The notes under the pieces are model-generated. The model saw only the letters and a program-made list of their open reading frames with translations. It was not told where the DNA came from and did not search any database. A stretch of DNA of 64,000 bases from Sparassis latifolia (lineage: Eukaryota > Basidiomycota > Agaricomycetes > Polyporales > Sparassidaceae): the NCBI GenBank assembly GCA_018466975.1, contig CM031558.1:2728001-2792000 (forward strand), read 5' to 3'. The position numbers and the translations under genes were made by a program. This document shows positions 1-11,806 of the stretch, in pieces; the first letter of the stretch is position 1; the number at the start of each line of letters is the position of its first letter.

Positions 1-3000
1 GGAACATGTCATCAAGGGTGAACCAATCATGCCCGCTGCAGGATATTTAGAGATGGTAAGTGCCTAGTATCTCTTCTTTGCCAAATATATGAGATGCTCC
101 TATGCTAGGCCCTCGAATTCGGGGCGAAAAAGCTGCTGAACGTCGAGTTCATATCGTTTCTAGCCTTATCTTCTGAGCATCCCACTCCTGTCCACGTCAA
201 GCTAGAAGGGTCTCACTGGACAGTTAGCAGCGCATCGTCTGCCGATTTCACGAAGTCATGGCCACCTCAGGTGAGGATCTCCATTATATCGCCCTATGAG
301 AAAACTGAACATACGGCCTACCACCGACAGTACAATCGCTTGCATGCGAAAGGTTATCTTTCGATGAATGCATCCGCAGGGGAACACCGAGATCCTGTAC
401 CATTAGATTACATTCGCGAGAGACTCCAGCCTGTGGAGATGAATGGTAACCTCGCTTCCCACTCTTACGCACCTGCATCTGATTGGGCTGTCGTGTGTCA
501 GGCTTCTACGATGGTTTCAAAACTTTTGCTGATTACGGACCGACTTACCAGAGAATTCTTGCTTGCAACATGGGTACAGATGAGAACGGGCGCGATGAAG
601 TACTGGTGCAAGTTCGTGGAGCAGACCATGATATTCCTGAGTAAGTTCAGAAAGCATGGGTTTTCCATGTTGATACTAATATGCATAGTCTTTCGGAGTA
701 CCACATACACCCTGCTATCCTTGACTGTGCCTTGCATGTCGTGGTGCATCCACTTATTACCGGGAGCAGAGACAAAGGGCGTTACTACCTTCCCTCGAAG
801 GTTGGTACGCTTATAATACATGATGCATTGCAAAAGAAGTCATTCCCGCGAATGATTTATGCACACGCGGTGCTCCACAAGTGGCTGCCTGGTGCGAATG
901 GTCCCACAGTTCATCTATGTTGCTCAGACTCACTGCCTGCTGACAGACTCGCTAATATGGAATGTCTCCATTGTTGATGAAGAGGGGACGCACCTGTGCA
1001 CTTTGGAGAAGCTGGAGGTCGCCCTTCACGGTCAGTCGAGGAAAGCAGTACAAAAACGATACGACGTTGTATATCAGCAAGCCGGTATCTCTGTGGCTGG
1101 CCGTCACAAAAGCAATGATCCAAGACTGTCTGCCGACGTCGTCAGTCCATTAGCGCGAGTTGCAGGGATATATGGACTTGCCAGCAGTGTGGCGATGGTG
1201 TCGCGCTTCTTCTTCCCTTTCAGATCGGTTCGACAATTACTCTTCCCCTCTGCATCCGAGTACGTTGCACGCATCCCTACATCTGGCAGCTGGAGTTCAC
1301 ATACAGAAGACGACTCTCACAAGCAAGAATCTGTCAGTGACACGGCCAGCGTCTCATCGTCCGCCGGTGACGAACATGCATCTTCTGCTAGTACTTTGGG
1401 TGGGGAGTCATCTCCGGTGGTAATCGACTTCGTTAGAGGCAAGGAGATCAGGATCCAGAAACTCGTCGCCAGTCTAGATCCTTTGGCAGAGCACTCCTTA
1501 TGGTTCCTGGCCACTATGGGACTCGATGGCGATGCCTCTCTCGGATTCACGCGATCCCTTCGAAAGGAGTATCGTGTCTGGACCATACGAGTTGTTGTCT
1601 TCGACTCCGCATGGACCGACCTCATAGAAAGGCGGAACGTAATGCATGATCTTATGGACGTACCCGACTGCGAGCTTGAGTTGATGGTCGATGCTCATGG
1701 CTCTGTGCTCGTACCAAGGATTGCTCCGACATCCCCACCTCCAACTGTAGCTGTATTCCGGCCTCACCTTCCGTGGAGGATGCAGACATCGGGGCTGGAG
1801 CAAATCTCACTTCCTCCCGTCCCTGACGAGCACGTTCTTGTGCGAATCGTGAGTGTCGTACAAGGCGCTGGGCCGCTTTGGTCGTTTGTAGGGCAGACTG
1901 ACGATCGCTCTTCGGCCGTCGTCGGTTTGGCTGGTGGTTCACCTTCTAACATTATAGTTGCTCATAGAGGAAGCTTGGTAGAGCGTGCCATTCCGAGAGG
2001 CAATTTGGGGCCCTGTGTGCTTGCATCTGTGATTGCCGTACTAGCCCTTGGGATCTCGTCTTTCACTCATCGGGAACGTCTTCAACAATCGTCGATTCTG
2101 GTGACAGATGCAGACACCACTCTAGGAAGCCAGGTTGCACAAATCTATACTGCACTTAGGCTTCACGCTATGACATTGCCTGCGCACTGCATTGCGGACA
2201 TGATGCAGTTCTCCGAACATCCTCCCAAAATTGTGGTGTCTGGAACGGAGGATGTGTCGGAAATCCGCGCATTGCAAGATCTAGTAGGCTCACACGGTAA
2301 ACTGTTTCTGTGGAATCACCGTGTCGAAGGCATTGCGCGTATCCTTGCTACTGATCCCTGGTCCATTGGTGACGCTTTGCGGTGTGCATTCAAGGAAGGC
2401 GCAAAACACAGAGAGCCGTTCCAACGTATAGCAGATCTTGCACACCCTTACGCATCGATGCAAGTACCACTTGTCTCCAGTCTCTTTGATCATGCCAAGT
2501 CTTATTTGCTGGTCGGAGGTGTAGGAAGTCTGGGTTTGCGTATCGCGTTGTGGATGTACCAGGTACGATGACGAACACTCCACGCAAATATTTGTTCTAA
2601 TTGTGTCACAGAATGGAGCTCGGGAGATTATATTAACATCACGTTCAGGACGCAAGAGCGTAACCTCACGCTCAGAGTCTGTTGCCAGACACATTCTCAA
2701 TTACTTGGAAAGTCTTCCTGATCTGGTGCTTCGAGTGGAAGCAGCAGATGCACAGTCGACCCCTAGAATGATGCGCGTTGTCAAGGACATGCAGAACCCT
2801 CTAGCTGGGTGCATGCTGCTCGCTGGGGCTCTCGTGGACAGGTCATTCGCATCACAGACCCAAGAAACATTTGAGACTCCGTTCACGCCAAAGGTTGGCG
2901 CATTCAAGGCTTTGGAAAAGACCATTCCGATTGCGTCTCTCGATTTCTTGGTTGCCTTTTCTTCTGTTTCCGGTATGTTCGGAAACGCGGGACAGACAAA

Positions 3001-5225
3001 CTACGCAAGGTGCGTTGTTCGAACTCCTGGGACATCGATATACTAAACTTGTCCGATGTAGTGCGAACACTGCTTTGGCAGGCTTAACGAAGAAGTACCG
3101 AAACGCATTCACTCTTGTTACTCCTGCGATCATCGATTCATATTTCGCTCTATCCGCCGAAGCTGCTTCCAAGCATGGACTGTTGAAGCATTTGGGTGAC
3201 TGGGGAATGACCGGATGGGGTGTGTATCGTTTGTCGCTTTGCAGATTCGGCCAGATGCTGAGGATTATATCTGGTACAGATTTTTGTGAGTACATTGGCG
3301 ACGGTATTCGCCAATTGCGGGAAGGACCTGTGTGGCAGTATATCCCCGACTTCGACTGGCGCCTAGTATGGGACAACATGGGGCCTTCCACTATGTACGC
3401 TCAACTCGTGCCTGATAATGTCGCGGATTCGACCGAAGCACAACCAGAAGATGCTGCAGTAAGTCTACGCAACGTCGTCTGCAAAGTGCTGGACGTGGCC
3501 CCGCAAGATCTGTCTCGCGACATGCCGTTTACATCCTATGGCCTCGATTCGCTTTCTGCTGCATCATTGTCATACGCACTGCGTCCTGTGCTTGCGGTTT
3601 CCCAAATTCAGCTCCTGGCAGATCTAACACTAGGTCAACTTGAAGATCGTTTGAAGGAAACGACCGAGGATGCAATAGCGAATGGTGTAGATGGGGTGCA
3701 AGACATGCAGAAGGAAACCAACAAATCCCGCGAGATGTTGAAGTTTGTCGAAAGGTACACCACCAATCTCCTGCAGCTATCTTCCATTTCTCCTCTGTTT
3801 GTATCTGACACGAAGAACATCCTCATCACCGGAACCACTGGGAGCCTTGGCGCGCACATGCTGGCACATCTGCTACAGGCAGCGTTTCCGCTCAAGGTCT
3901 ACGCGCTGCTGCGAAAGGGGCCTCAAGGCGTTTCTACTGCAGCGCGCCAGAGAAAGGCATTTGAAATGAGAGGACTCGACGTGACACTGCTGAAGGACGG
4001 GAGGCTTGTCTTGTTAGAGGGAGATCTGGTTGCTCCCTCTCTCGGCCTCTCTGACGTTCTCTTCGAGACGGTACATACTTAATTGTGCGAGTATTGAGGC
4101 TATAACTAAAGTTCTTCCCTCTCAGGTTGTGGAATCGCTCACGCATATTGTGCACCTGGGTATATTCACAATCAGGTCATCTTTAAGTTGTCAATATTTA
4201 CTGACACTCACAATTTCAGGATGGCCCATCAACTTCAATGGACCTCTGACGATGTACGAAGCTGCGATTCAGGGACTTCGGGCTCTGGTGGACACGTCGT
4301 CGAAACATCGCAGCGCGTCTCCGGCGAAGCTGATCTTTACTAGCAGTATCAGCATGATACGCAGTACGCAATATTTTTCCTCTCGTATGCCTGCTCGCTG
4401 CTCGCTCACGTCGACACTATCGACGCAGATCTTCCATACTCACATCTGGTATGCGAGGAGCCCCTACTTGACCCTATGATTGCACTTGACTCGGGGTATC
4501 CGGAATCAAAATGGGTTGCAGAGCGTATACTCGGTCTTGCCTTGGAGAAGGGTCTGAGAACGACGGTGGTGAGAGTGGGACAGCTGAGTGGTGGCGCGAA
4601 CGGAGCATGGAAGACAGCTGAATGGTTCCCTGCCATGATCTCGGCCAGTGTCGCTCTAGGTTGCTTGCCAATGGCTTCTGGAGTGAGTATCCTTTCGTTT
4701 CATATGCCCGCTGATACGACATCTGATGATCCTTCGACAACGCCAGAATATCTCCTGGCTACCAGTTGATGTTGCTGCGCGCGCGCTGATCGATATGCTT
4801 GACACGGCCCAGTCAGTTCTCCACTTGCGTCATCCGACACCCATGTCAATCTCCACTGTCGTCCCGCTCTTCTCTGAGTGTCTAGGGCTACCTATCGTCT
4901 CTTACGCCGAGTGGTTTAGCCGCCTCAAAGCTGGCCTCGCACGCCGTGAGACGGAACGGAGGCCAAAGGACTGGCAGGTCTGGAGCCTGCGATGAGGCTG
5001 ATGAACGTGTTCGAGTTGTCAATGCAAGCGTGCAGCTCCCAGGACAGCGCCGAGGAGGGTAGCAGAGAGGACTTCGGTTTGACGTGCAGCGTCGACGTCA
5101 CCGAGGGTCTTGCTGCATCGGCAACGCTGCGTGAAGCTGCCAGCACGCAAATTGGGAGGGAAGATGTGGAACGGTGGTTAAATTGGTGGCGAGATGTGGG
5201 CTTCTTGCCTGCGAAAGCGAACTGA
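1..5225 (+). CDS. Reducing polyketide synthase, 3' part (DH, decayed ER, KR, ACP, terminal reductase)
   Basis: About 1,530 C-terminal residues of an iterative type I reducing polyketide synthase; the KS and AT domains lie before the window. Exons that keep frame are 2-55, 109-270, 331-445, 502-640, 689-891, 947-2562, 2612-3009, 3062-4070, 4126-4159, 4220-4363, 4429-4682 and 4747 to the end. Domains in order: dehydratase with HVIKGEPIMP (catalytic His) and HPAILD (catalytic Asp, 708-725); a Ser-rich linker near 1300-1420; an enoyl-reductase-like stretch at 1780-2480 without a recognisable nucleotide-binding glycine motif; ketoreductase with LVGGVGSLG and FSSVSGMFGNAGQTNYA; carrier domain YGLDSLSA (Ser arm near 3550); and a thioester reductase with ITGTTGSLGAH and the YxxxK site in SGYPESKWVAE. 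The reductase should release the chain as an aldehyde or alcohol. The last ~80 codons (ending DVERWLNWWRDVGFL) are in another frame from the exon before them. Either there is an intron at 4978-5042 or a 1-nt frameshift near 4950. Domain calls are firm; substrate and product are unknown. Confidence 0.9.
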
Positions 5226-5776
5226 CGGGGCGAGTGAGATAGTGTTGTTTGGGTGATGTAAGACTTCGCTCTCAGTAAATATTCTGCTTACCAGATGTTG
5301 TACGTTCTGTTGGATGTGCTGTTGTATGTTCTGTTGTACACCAACTTCATGATTATTCGCAGGAATTTATAAACGCGTTTGCGATTGCAATCTTGTGACC
5401 AAGTTGATATCAATGCTAGCATCTTATGAAAAAAATGTTGGAGTGGAAGATGACGACAAGTATCAATCTTGCAGAACTGGTGCAAACGCTCCTCGAAGGC
5501 TAATTGCCATGATGCACATCTTCCGCCTCGTCTGGCTGCACTCGGGCCTCTCCGTGCCGATCTCTCTTTCCTCAGTGGGTCAGGATACAGAATATTCCAC
5601 AATCTTACGCCACAGTAACTTAATATCCGTGAGCCTTCGTCGATGGGACAGTATGCGGAACCAACAACGATTCGTGAGGCGAATCCGAACGGAGCATCAT
5701 TTCCACCATCAAAAAAATTTGCAAACATACACATAATTTAACTCACTGCTACCATATCTCGCGGCGCACGACTACT
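5226..5776. other. Intergenic region between convergent genes
   Basis: This is the space between the stop of the polyketide synthase and the stop of the minus-strand gene at 5777. It is AT-richer than the flanking exons, with short imperfect direct repeats of a TGTTCTGTTG-like motif near 5300-5340. No convincing coding exon or structured element was seen; it probably holds both 3' untranslated regions. Confidence 0.5.
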
Positions 5777-6898
5777 TCACTGCTGCGCTTCCCGTTCCAC
5801 TTGCAACGCCCGTCGAACTGCAGCCAGCGGGGCTGACTTCGCCGCCAGGTCGACAGTCCACACCTGATGGTCACGTACATGCAGTTCGCCTTCTCTGGGC
5901 ATAGAAACCCAACCGTCGTAAGAGGGATCGATGCACTTCACCGGCTCCAAAATCTTGAGGATCCGCAAACTGAGCCTGGGCGGATTGTCGTCTGTCCGCT
6001 CGAATCGGCAGAAGGCACTCCCTGCGCGCACGCCGTGAGGGCCATATTTTTAGCAGAGTACGTACCTCCAACTCACCGGTATATGGCGCGGTCACCTTGC
6101 TTGAGCGTGAATCGTAGAAAACGCGGGCCAGCTCGAACCGATAGAGCTCGTCCTGTCCTAATAAAAGATGGTACGTCGGCGCTTGGCGACCAAGGTCCAC
6201 CAAAATGGTGTCGTCGAGCGAATGGAGTATCTGACTCCTCTGGAGGAGCCTGTCTTTGGCATACAGGCGAATGCAACGATCCACCAGATCCGGTGTGACC
6301 AACCCATCTCGCAGTAGCAGTGCTCGCATCGGCGCATACCTCAAGGCGGAAGCTATCAACAGGAGTGGAATACGCCAATGTACACCATTTCCCAGCAACA
6401 AATCCGTCCCTGACGCAAAATCGGTGAGGCTGGAGTCTTGTGTAAGGCGAAAACGAACTTCGCCCGCCAATGGTGTTTCTGGTGAGGGAGAATAGTAGTA
6501 CAAAAATCCGCGTGTATTAGGTGGAAATGATATGATTGAACCCCGGTGAAGTTGATAGCGAATGCTACCATGGCCCTGGACTTCTGAAAGGGCAGCATAT
6601 ATAGTGGGGACATTGCGGCTGCTCAGGTCCATGCAATCCTGTGGTCTTACGCGACGCGGGTCGAGAGTTCCAATTACGAACTTGCAATTTTTAGGACGTG
6701 GAGGATTAGTCGCAGACTACAACTCAGGTCGGGATTCGTCAACAAGAACGACAGAGTTCGTGGCGAAGCCTGGGGACTCACCTGAGATTGTGTATGAGTG
6801 GAGGAAGACCGTACATGGAACCCATTTATACCCCTCAGCTCGAGTATTTGCCGCAAGGATTTATGCAGCAATTGGAGAGGGAATCCAGCGGTGATCAT
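5777..6898 (-). CDS. Conserved basidiomycete protein of unknown function
   Basis: Three exons join in frame: 6782-6898, 6077-6716 and 5777-6021, with introns at 6717-6781 (GTGAGT donor) and 6022-6076 (GTGAGT donor). The product is about 333 residues. It starts MITAGFPLQLLHKSLRQ, has a soluble mixed core containing GTLDPRR, CMDLSSRNVPTIYAAL and RGFLYYYSP, and ends ALQVEREAQQ. No signal peptide, transmembrane segment or catalytic motif was recognised. The composition and the motifs around PPNTRGFLYYY and LAGEVRFR match my memory of an uncharacterised Agaricomycete family with many paralogues. It is transcribed towards the polyketide synthase, so the two genes do not share a promoter. The first exon is the least certain part. 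Function is not assigned. Confidence 0.65.
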
Positions 6899-8475
6899 CG
6901 CAGCACGCCCGTATAAGAGGTAGGTGATCAGGATGTCACAAAGAACGAGGAGTGACTCCTATATCGTGACTGGTACTGAACGCGTTCCGACGCGTCACGC
7001 CTCGGTATGCCAGTGCTTGCCCAGTTTTGTGCTCTTGTCAATTATTTTTCTTGCTCGGATAACAACTCCCGACTCAAAAGTGAAGGCGTTCTTTTTACAC
7101 TAGTGTTGTTGTGCTATTTGTCTTGTGGAAATCCTGTCCGCGCTCTCCGAGCAAGTTCCGTCGCCACCTGGTTATTTTTTTATCTATCTGACTGGGGGCA
7201 TATTCAGTGGCTCTAGATTTCATGGTGAGTTTGACCAGTTCTGAGCACAAAACTGACACTAGCTCACGACTGAGGAGGTCTTTCGCACCGAGGCATTGGT
7301 GGCGCCGGAGGGATAGTCAACATTCAGATGTTTAGCCTGAGAACTGGACCCACAACGCCGTCGCGTTCGTTGTAGATGACCTCTAATCACTGTGTCGGAT
7401 GGGCGAGGCCAGTGCACCCCACCACCTTCATCACCTCTAAGAAGCCTAATGATGGCACTGCTCGAACATTATCCCTACGCACAGACCATGCTGACATGAT
7501 GCCATACAGGATGAAACACTGCACCCACTACCAAAGACCCGATCGCTCTGCCCACTGCGGGGCCCAGTAGCCTCAGACCTACCACAGCTGCCTTCCCTGG
7601 CCCATTCACCGAATTGAAAACCACGCCGTTCTACTCCACCTGGAAGATGATGGAGAACCGATTCCTGCGGACATTACAACGCGCACGAAGGATCTGCAGA
7701 CACCCGGACTTCACCGACTCGCTTCAGAGAGCCTTTTCCTGAAACATGTTGCACTGAAACTGAAGCTCGGCCCGCCATTCGACGGGCCTACATAATGGCG
7801 CAGGCCCGGATGCCGCTCGGGCACACTGCCATCCACCTCCACCCATACCCACAATCATTACACGACTGGCTGATGTGCGCACACTACAGCCCGTCTTGCG
7901 GTACTCACTACTGAACAGAATCGACGTGTCATTGCGGTTATGAAGTCCGATTTTCGTCCCAAAGATCGCGGATCCCTTCTCATTGCTATGGGCGACAAAT
8001 CCCTGTCCTCTCGCCTGTCCTCTCGCCTGTCCTCTCGCCTGTCCTCTCGCCTGTCCTCTCGCCTGTCCTCTCGTGCCTTCACAACGGCATGTCCATGTTC
8101 GGTGAGCACTGCCGCGTGTCAACATACAAACCGCGTCAACACACCGATCACCAAACATCCTAGGGTAACGCCCCTAGTTCGTATATTTCTTAGTCTTATG
8201 CCTTGTCATTCGCTTGCTTTGGCCCTTCCTGTATTGCTGCACTGTTAACTTGTACCGACCATATTGTCACCTGGTACTCCTCGCCGGTCTGCGGCATCGA
8301 CTTTGCTCCACCCAACCTTCCGACTTCATGTACACAGGCTGCTACATCATCCTAGTACTGTGCCTCGGCGCACTATACTCGCCTGCTCGAAGTAAAAATA
8401 CTAGAATCTTTGTCTCTCTCTCTCTCTGACCGTCTCTCCAATGTATTTATAGAAATGTTTAGAAGAACTTGCTAT
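6899..8475. other. Gene-poor region
   Basis: About 1.6 kb without a supported gene. Stretches near 7380-7560 and 7600-8200 can be read in short open pieces but stop codons interrupt every frame and no family was recognised. They may be remnants of an old gene or transposon. The region holds the 12-bp tandem repeat at 8002-8073 and a (TC)n microsatellite at 8413-8427. Confidence 0.5.
8002..8073. repeat. 12-bp tandem repeat, six perfect copies
   Basis: The unit CCTGTCCTCTCG is repeated six times without a mismatch. Because the unit is a multiple of three it keeps every frame open locally and encodes RGQA or EDRR repeats on the minus strand. These are probably not expressed. Confidence 0.97.
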
Positions 8476-10019
8476 TCATACCGATGCACGATTTATCCGT
8501 ACCGCATAACCAATACAAGCCTGCAACGTCTCCTGAGGGTGCACAACGAGTTTCACACCGCTTACCTCATTGTTCCTATGCCTCACCAAGCCTTCTGGAA
8601 TTCCCGCCAAACCATTAGGCAAGACCTCAACACGATTCGGCTGGTGGTGTATCAGTATAACTTGATCCACAGGTCTCAAGGAGCAGAGAGAACAAGCACC
8701 ACTAACCGTGATCAGGCCGTTTTCGAGCAGTGACGTGAGATGAGAGAACAAGCTCGCTCCGGTCTTGCGGTATGCGTGACTATCCCCGTAGACGCACACA
8801 ACCTCCTTGTTGGCACATTTCTTTGCAGGGTCGACGGAATCACCAAGCACTAGCACAAGGGTTCCGCCGGGAGCAAGCAGGTCGTACCCTGCGTTCTGTG
8901 TGGCCGGCAGACTAATCCCATTGAAAACCAACTCAATGGGTGCAGCGGTGATGTTGGCAAGGGCAGAGATGAGCTCAGAGACAGGCAATTGGCGGTCAAG
9001 AACATGCGTCACTGATGGAGTGTAAGAACTCTGCATTTTTCAGACACAGTGCATCAGGAAAACCCAACTTTTACTTATGGGACTTATTCCGACTTTTTGT
9101 CCTTTTTTGCCTTATTTAAGGCCTATAAGTTCCCAAAAGTCGACATTTAAGTCTCTAAGGAAATATGACTTATGGACTTTTTGTCCTTTTTTACCTTATT
9201 TAAGGCCCATAAGTGCATTTAAGTCACATAAGGACACCTTTAAGTAAAAGTTGGGTTTTCCTGATGTGGAGATGATGGGAGAGAAGCCGGAGAGCTTCGC
9301 AAATTGGATGGCTGACAGCCAAACCGACGCGTCACCGATCTGCATGAACTGCACAATGCCAATCAATACGTACCGTATTGGCCAATGGAGGAAGTACCAC
9401 CAAGGTTTTCCCGCGTATTTTCCCCGCCCACTCTCTTCCCAAGGTGGGAAGAGAGCGGCGCTACGAGCCGGATCCCCTTGGTTGAACAGGTCAAGCGCAG
9501 AGGTGGCAACGCCCACCGAGAGAGAAGCCGCCTGGTCGAACGAAAGATTGTTCGGAACTTTGTACTAGACGAATATTGATGTTTAAAGACTGAGTGCAAA
9601 TGCATAAAAGTCCAGGGCACACCTTCGCTGTCACCTCGGCCACTGCAAGGAAGTACTACTGAAAAGTGTTATACGTGTTGGCGTTAAAAAGTCCACGGCA
9701 AAACCTAACAAATGCCAGTACCTATTGATCAGTACACGAGGAACGTTCTTGGAACGAGGCACATAGCTCACACCCTATCGCCTATGGCAAACCCTGAAAC
9801 ACCCTCACCAATACCTGTAACTACACCTGCGGCATCAAATTCAAGAACAACCGAGTACTCAGATGCCATATGCCCGTATCTTCCATTCGACAGGGTTCAA
9901 GGCGGTAGACTCGATCTCTACGAGCAACTCGCCAGCACCTGGAGCTGGTATGTCAATTGTCTCGATGGCGAAGGCACCCTGCTTGGATATAAGGAGAAGC
10001 ACTTTCTGCTGGAAGACAT
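8476..10019 (-). pseudogene. Trans-enoyl-reductase-like gene A, broken
   Basis: Divergent relative of the LovC/toxD-type medium-chain reductases found at 10-15, 36-40 and 51-52 kb. Recognisable parts run from the N-terminus (QQKVLLLISKQGAFAIETID, 10019 downward) through FDAAGVVTGIGEGVSGFAIGDRV, an exon with FNQGDPARSAALFPPWEESG (around 9450), FAKLSGFSPIIS, THVLDRQLP and a C-terminus with PNRVEVLPNGLAGIPEGL. It is broken several times: a frameshift right after the start codon, a deletion and frame change at the end of exon 1, a damaged GKP segment near 9410, a MITE at 9052-9266, and a further shift before THVLDR. The intact relatives are about 350 residues of NAD(P)-dependent oxidoreductase. 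This copy cannot make such a protein. Confidence 0.8.
9052..9266. mobile_element. CATCAG-end MITE, 215 bp
   Basis: Inverted repeats of 26 bp begin CATCAGGAAAACCCAAC and end with its complement. The interior is AT-rich with short repeats around TTTTTGTCCTTTTTT and CTTATTTAAGG. A 2-bp direct repeat TG (9050-9051 and 9267-9268) flanks it. Removing the element and one TG gives a sequence that aligns without a gap to the paralogous reductase exons (PII-x-T-x-S), which confirms both ends. It has no coding capacity. It belongs with the elements at 17100, 21211 and 26536. Confidence 0.9.
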
Positions 10020-10521
10020 AGTTAAGGTCGGGGCCCAAAATTGGAGTGTTGATGTGATGAGTATCTGAATACAAAAAGCCTGGAGAAGCTGAGTCAGTTA
10101 AGTAGCAAGGCTCAGGCAGCAATGAACTCGCTTTGTTATGGGGCAACCCACGTATCTTTCCGCAGACGTGCTGCCGGTCACTCTGCCGCTGGCGGTTTGG
10201 CCGAGTTGCAATCATGGTGCTATCATCTACCACAGATATGCATCGGGCAACCCATTATGTTACTGCACGCCTGTCCTCTGGCGTCGGGATTAGTAGTAAG
10301 GTCTGTCGACCCACTCAATTCACTTCCGCACTAGAATTGCCCTGCTACCAATGGCGAATAGCTCCAACTTGCACTAGGTCCATGGATAATCGCAAAGTCG
10401 ATGTGGAAGAAGATCATGTGCAGTGCGTCCGATAAGTGCTGCCAATTGCCAGATTCTCTACTTCTCTGTGTGGCCAATGCAAATGGGATCTCATTGCTTC
10501 GTTGATGAGCTCAATACAGAA

Positions 10522-11806
10522 CTAGGGGGTCTCCTGCGGGCGTGCGATGAGCTTCAGACCACTGACCTCATTATTCTTGAGCCTCTCTAACCCTTCAGGA
10601 ATCCCCGCCAACCCATTAGGCAATACCTCAACACGATTTGACTAAAAACATGTATGTACAAACACCGGCACAGACGGACGATATCTTGCTTACCTTGATC
10701 AATCCCCATTCCAGCAAAGACACCAGCTGCCCGAATAGGCTTGCGCTCATCCTGCGGTTCTCAACAGCGTAAGTGTCTCCTTCCGCATGCACGATCTTCT
10801 TCTCTGGAGTCTCCTTCTCAGGATCCACTGCATCGTCGAGGATGACTACGAGAGTTCCACTTGCTGCGAGGATATCGTACGCGGCGTTCTGTGTATCGCG
10901 CAAACCGACTGCATCATATACTGTCTGGACAGATAGTGACGTTATGTCGGTAATGGCGGATCGGAGTTCTGAGGCAGACAGCCTGCGGTCGAGGATATGC
11001 GTCACGCCATAGGATTTCAGGAGCTTGGCATTGTGAAGAGACGCAGTGACTATGACGGGAGAGAAGCCAGAGAGCTTGGCCAACTGAATCACTGCCATCG
11101 GAAGTTTCAGCCAGGTCGGAGTGCTGAGTAAACGATCATTTGGTGCGTACCGATTTGACCCACTGAAGTAGTACCTCCAAAGATCATCATTGGCTTTCCT
11201 GCATACTTCCCTCATCCACCCCTTTCCCACGGTGGGAATAGAGCCGCGCTGCTGGTGGGATCATCTCAATTGAACAAACTGAGCGCTGCTGTCACCACGC
11301 TCACTGGGAGTGATGCAGCGTCATCGAAAGAAAGCTTGTACGGAATCTTGCATACGTACGTCACCCAGGGCGCGAAGGGGGACACATGGCACACTGGGTA
11401 CATACCTTAGCTGTGATGTCAGCGTCAGCAAGAATACATTGTGGAAAGTGGCATGAGCGTTATCGAAGGCGCCCTCGGTAAACCTGATGAAATGCCAAGG
11501 CTCCCCATCAACATGGGATTCCTACCTCAGAATGAGCAAAGCAACTCACACTCTGTCACCGATAGCAAATCCAGATACTCCCCTGCTGAACCCTACCACA
11601 ATACCAGCAGCGTCCAGGCCTAGGACAGCAGGATACTCTCTGATAAAGATGCCGCGCATTTGGATCTTCCAATCTACGGGGTTTAAGGTGGAAGATTCGA
11701 CTTTCACAAGCAGCTTGCCAAAGCCGGGGGTCAGTATGTCGATGGCTCAGATGACAAATGGACCCTGTTTGTACGGGACGATGAGTGCTTTCTGCTGGGC
11801 AGGCAT
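10522..11806 (-). pseudogene. Trans-enoyl-reductase-like gene B, broken
   Basis: Copy B of the reductase family. The start is MPAQQKALIV at 11806; the last exon carries VIQLAKLSGFSPVIVTASL, THILDRRLSASEL, DTQNAAYDILAASGTL and, after a GTAAGC intron, NRVEVLPNGLAGIPEGL, ending at 10522. Two lesions are clear. Codon 20 is TGA at 11747-11749, where copies B' and B'' have CGA. Exon 2 has lost one base near 11440 (TTTCCACAATG versus TTCCAGCAATA in B''), shifting frame after NAHATF. The same 1-nt loss is in B'. The long last exon is still open over 200 codons, so decay is recent. A truncated product is possible but not an active enzyme. Confidence 0.85.

Noticed and set aside
6600..6660. Short 32-nt intron in the gene at 5777-6898
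   Set aside because: Reading straight through gives a continuous, conserved-looking segment (LDPRRVRPQDCMDLSS), and 32 nt is too short for this genome.
8002..8073. Possible CRISPR array
   Set aside because: Unit of 12 bp with no spacers, in a fungal genome; a simple tandem repeat.
7724..8248. Open frames with RGQA or EDRR repeats on the minus strand
   Set aside because: They are open only because the 12-bp tandem repeat is free of stop codons; there is no start context or conserved flank.
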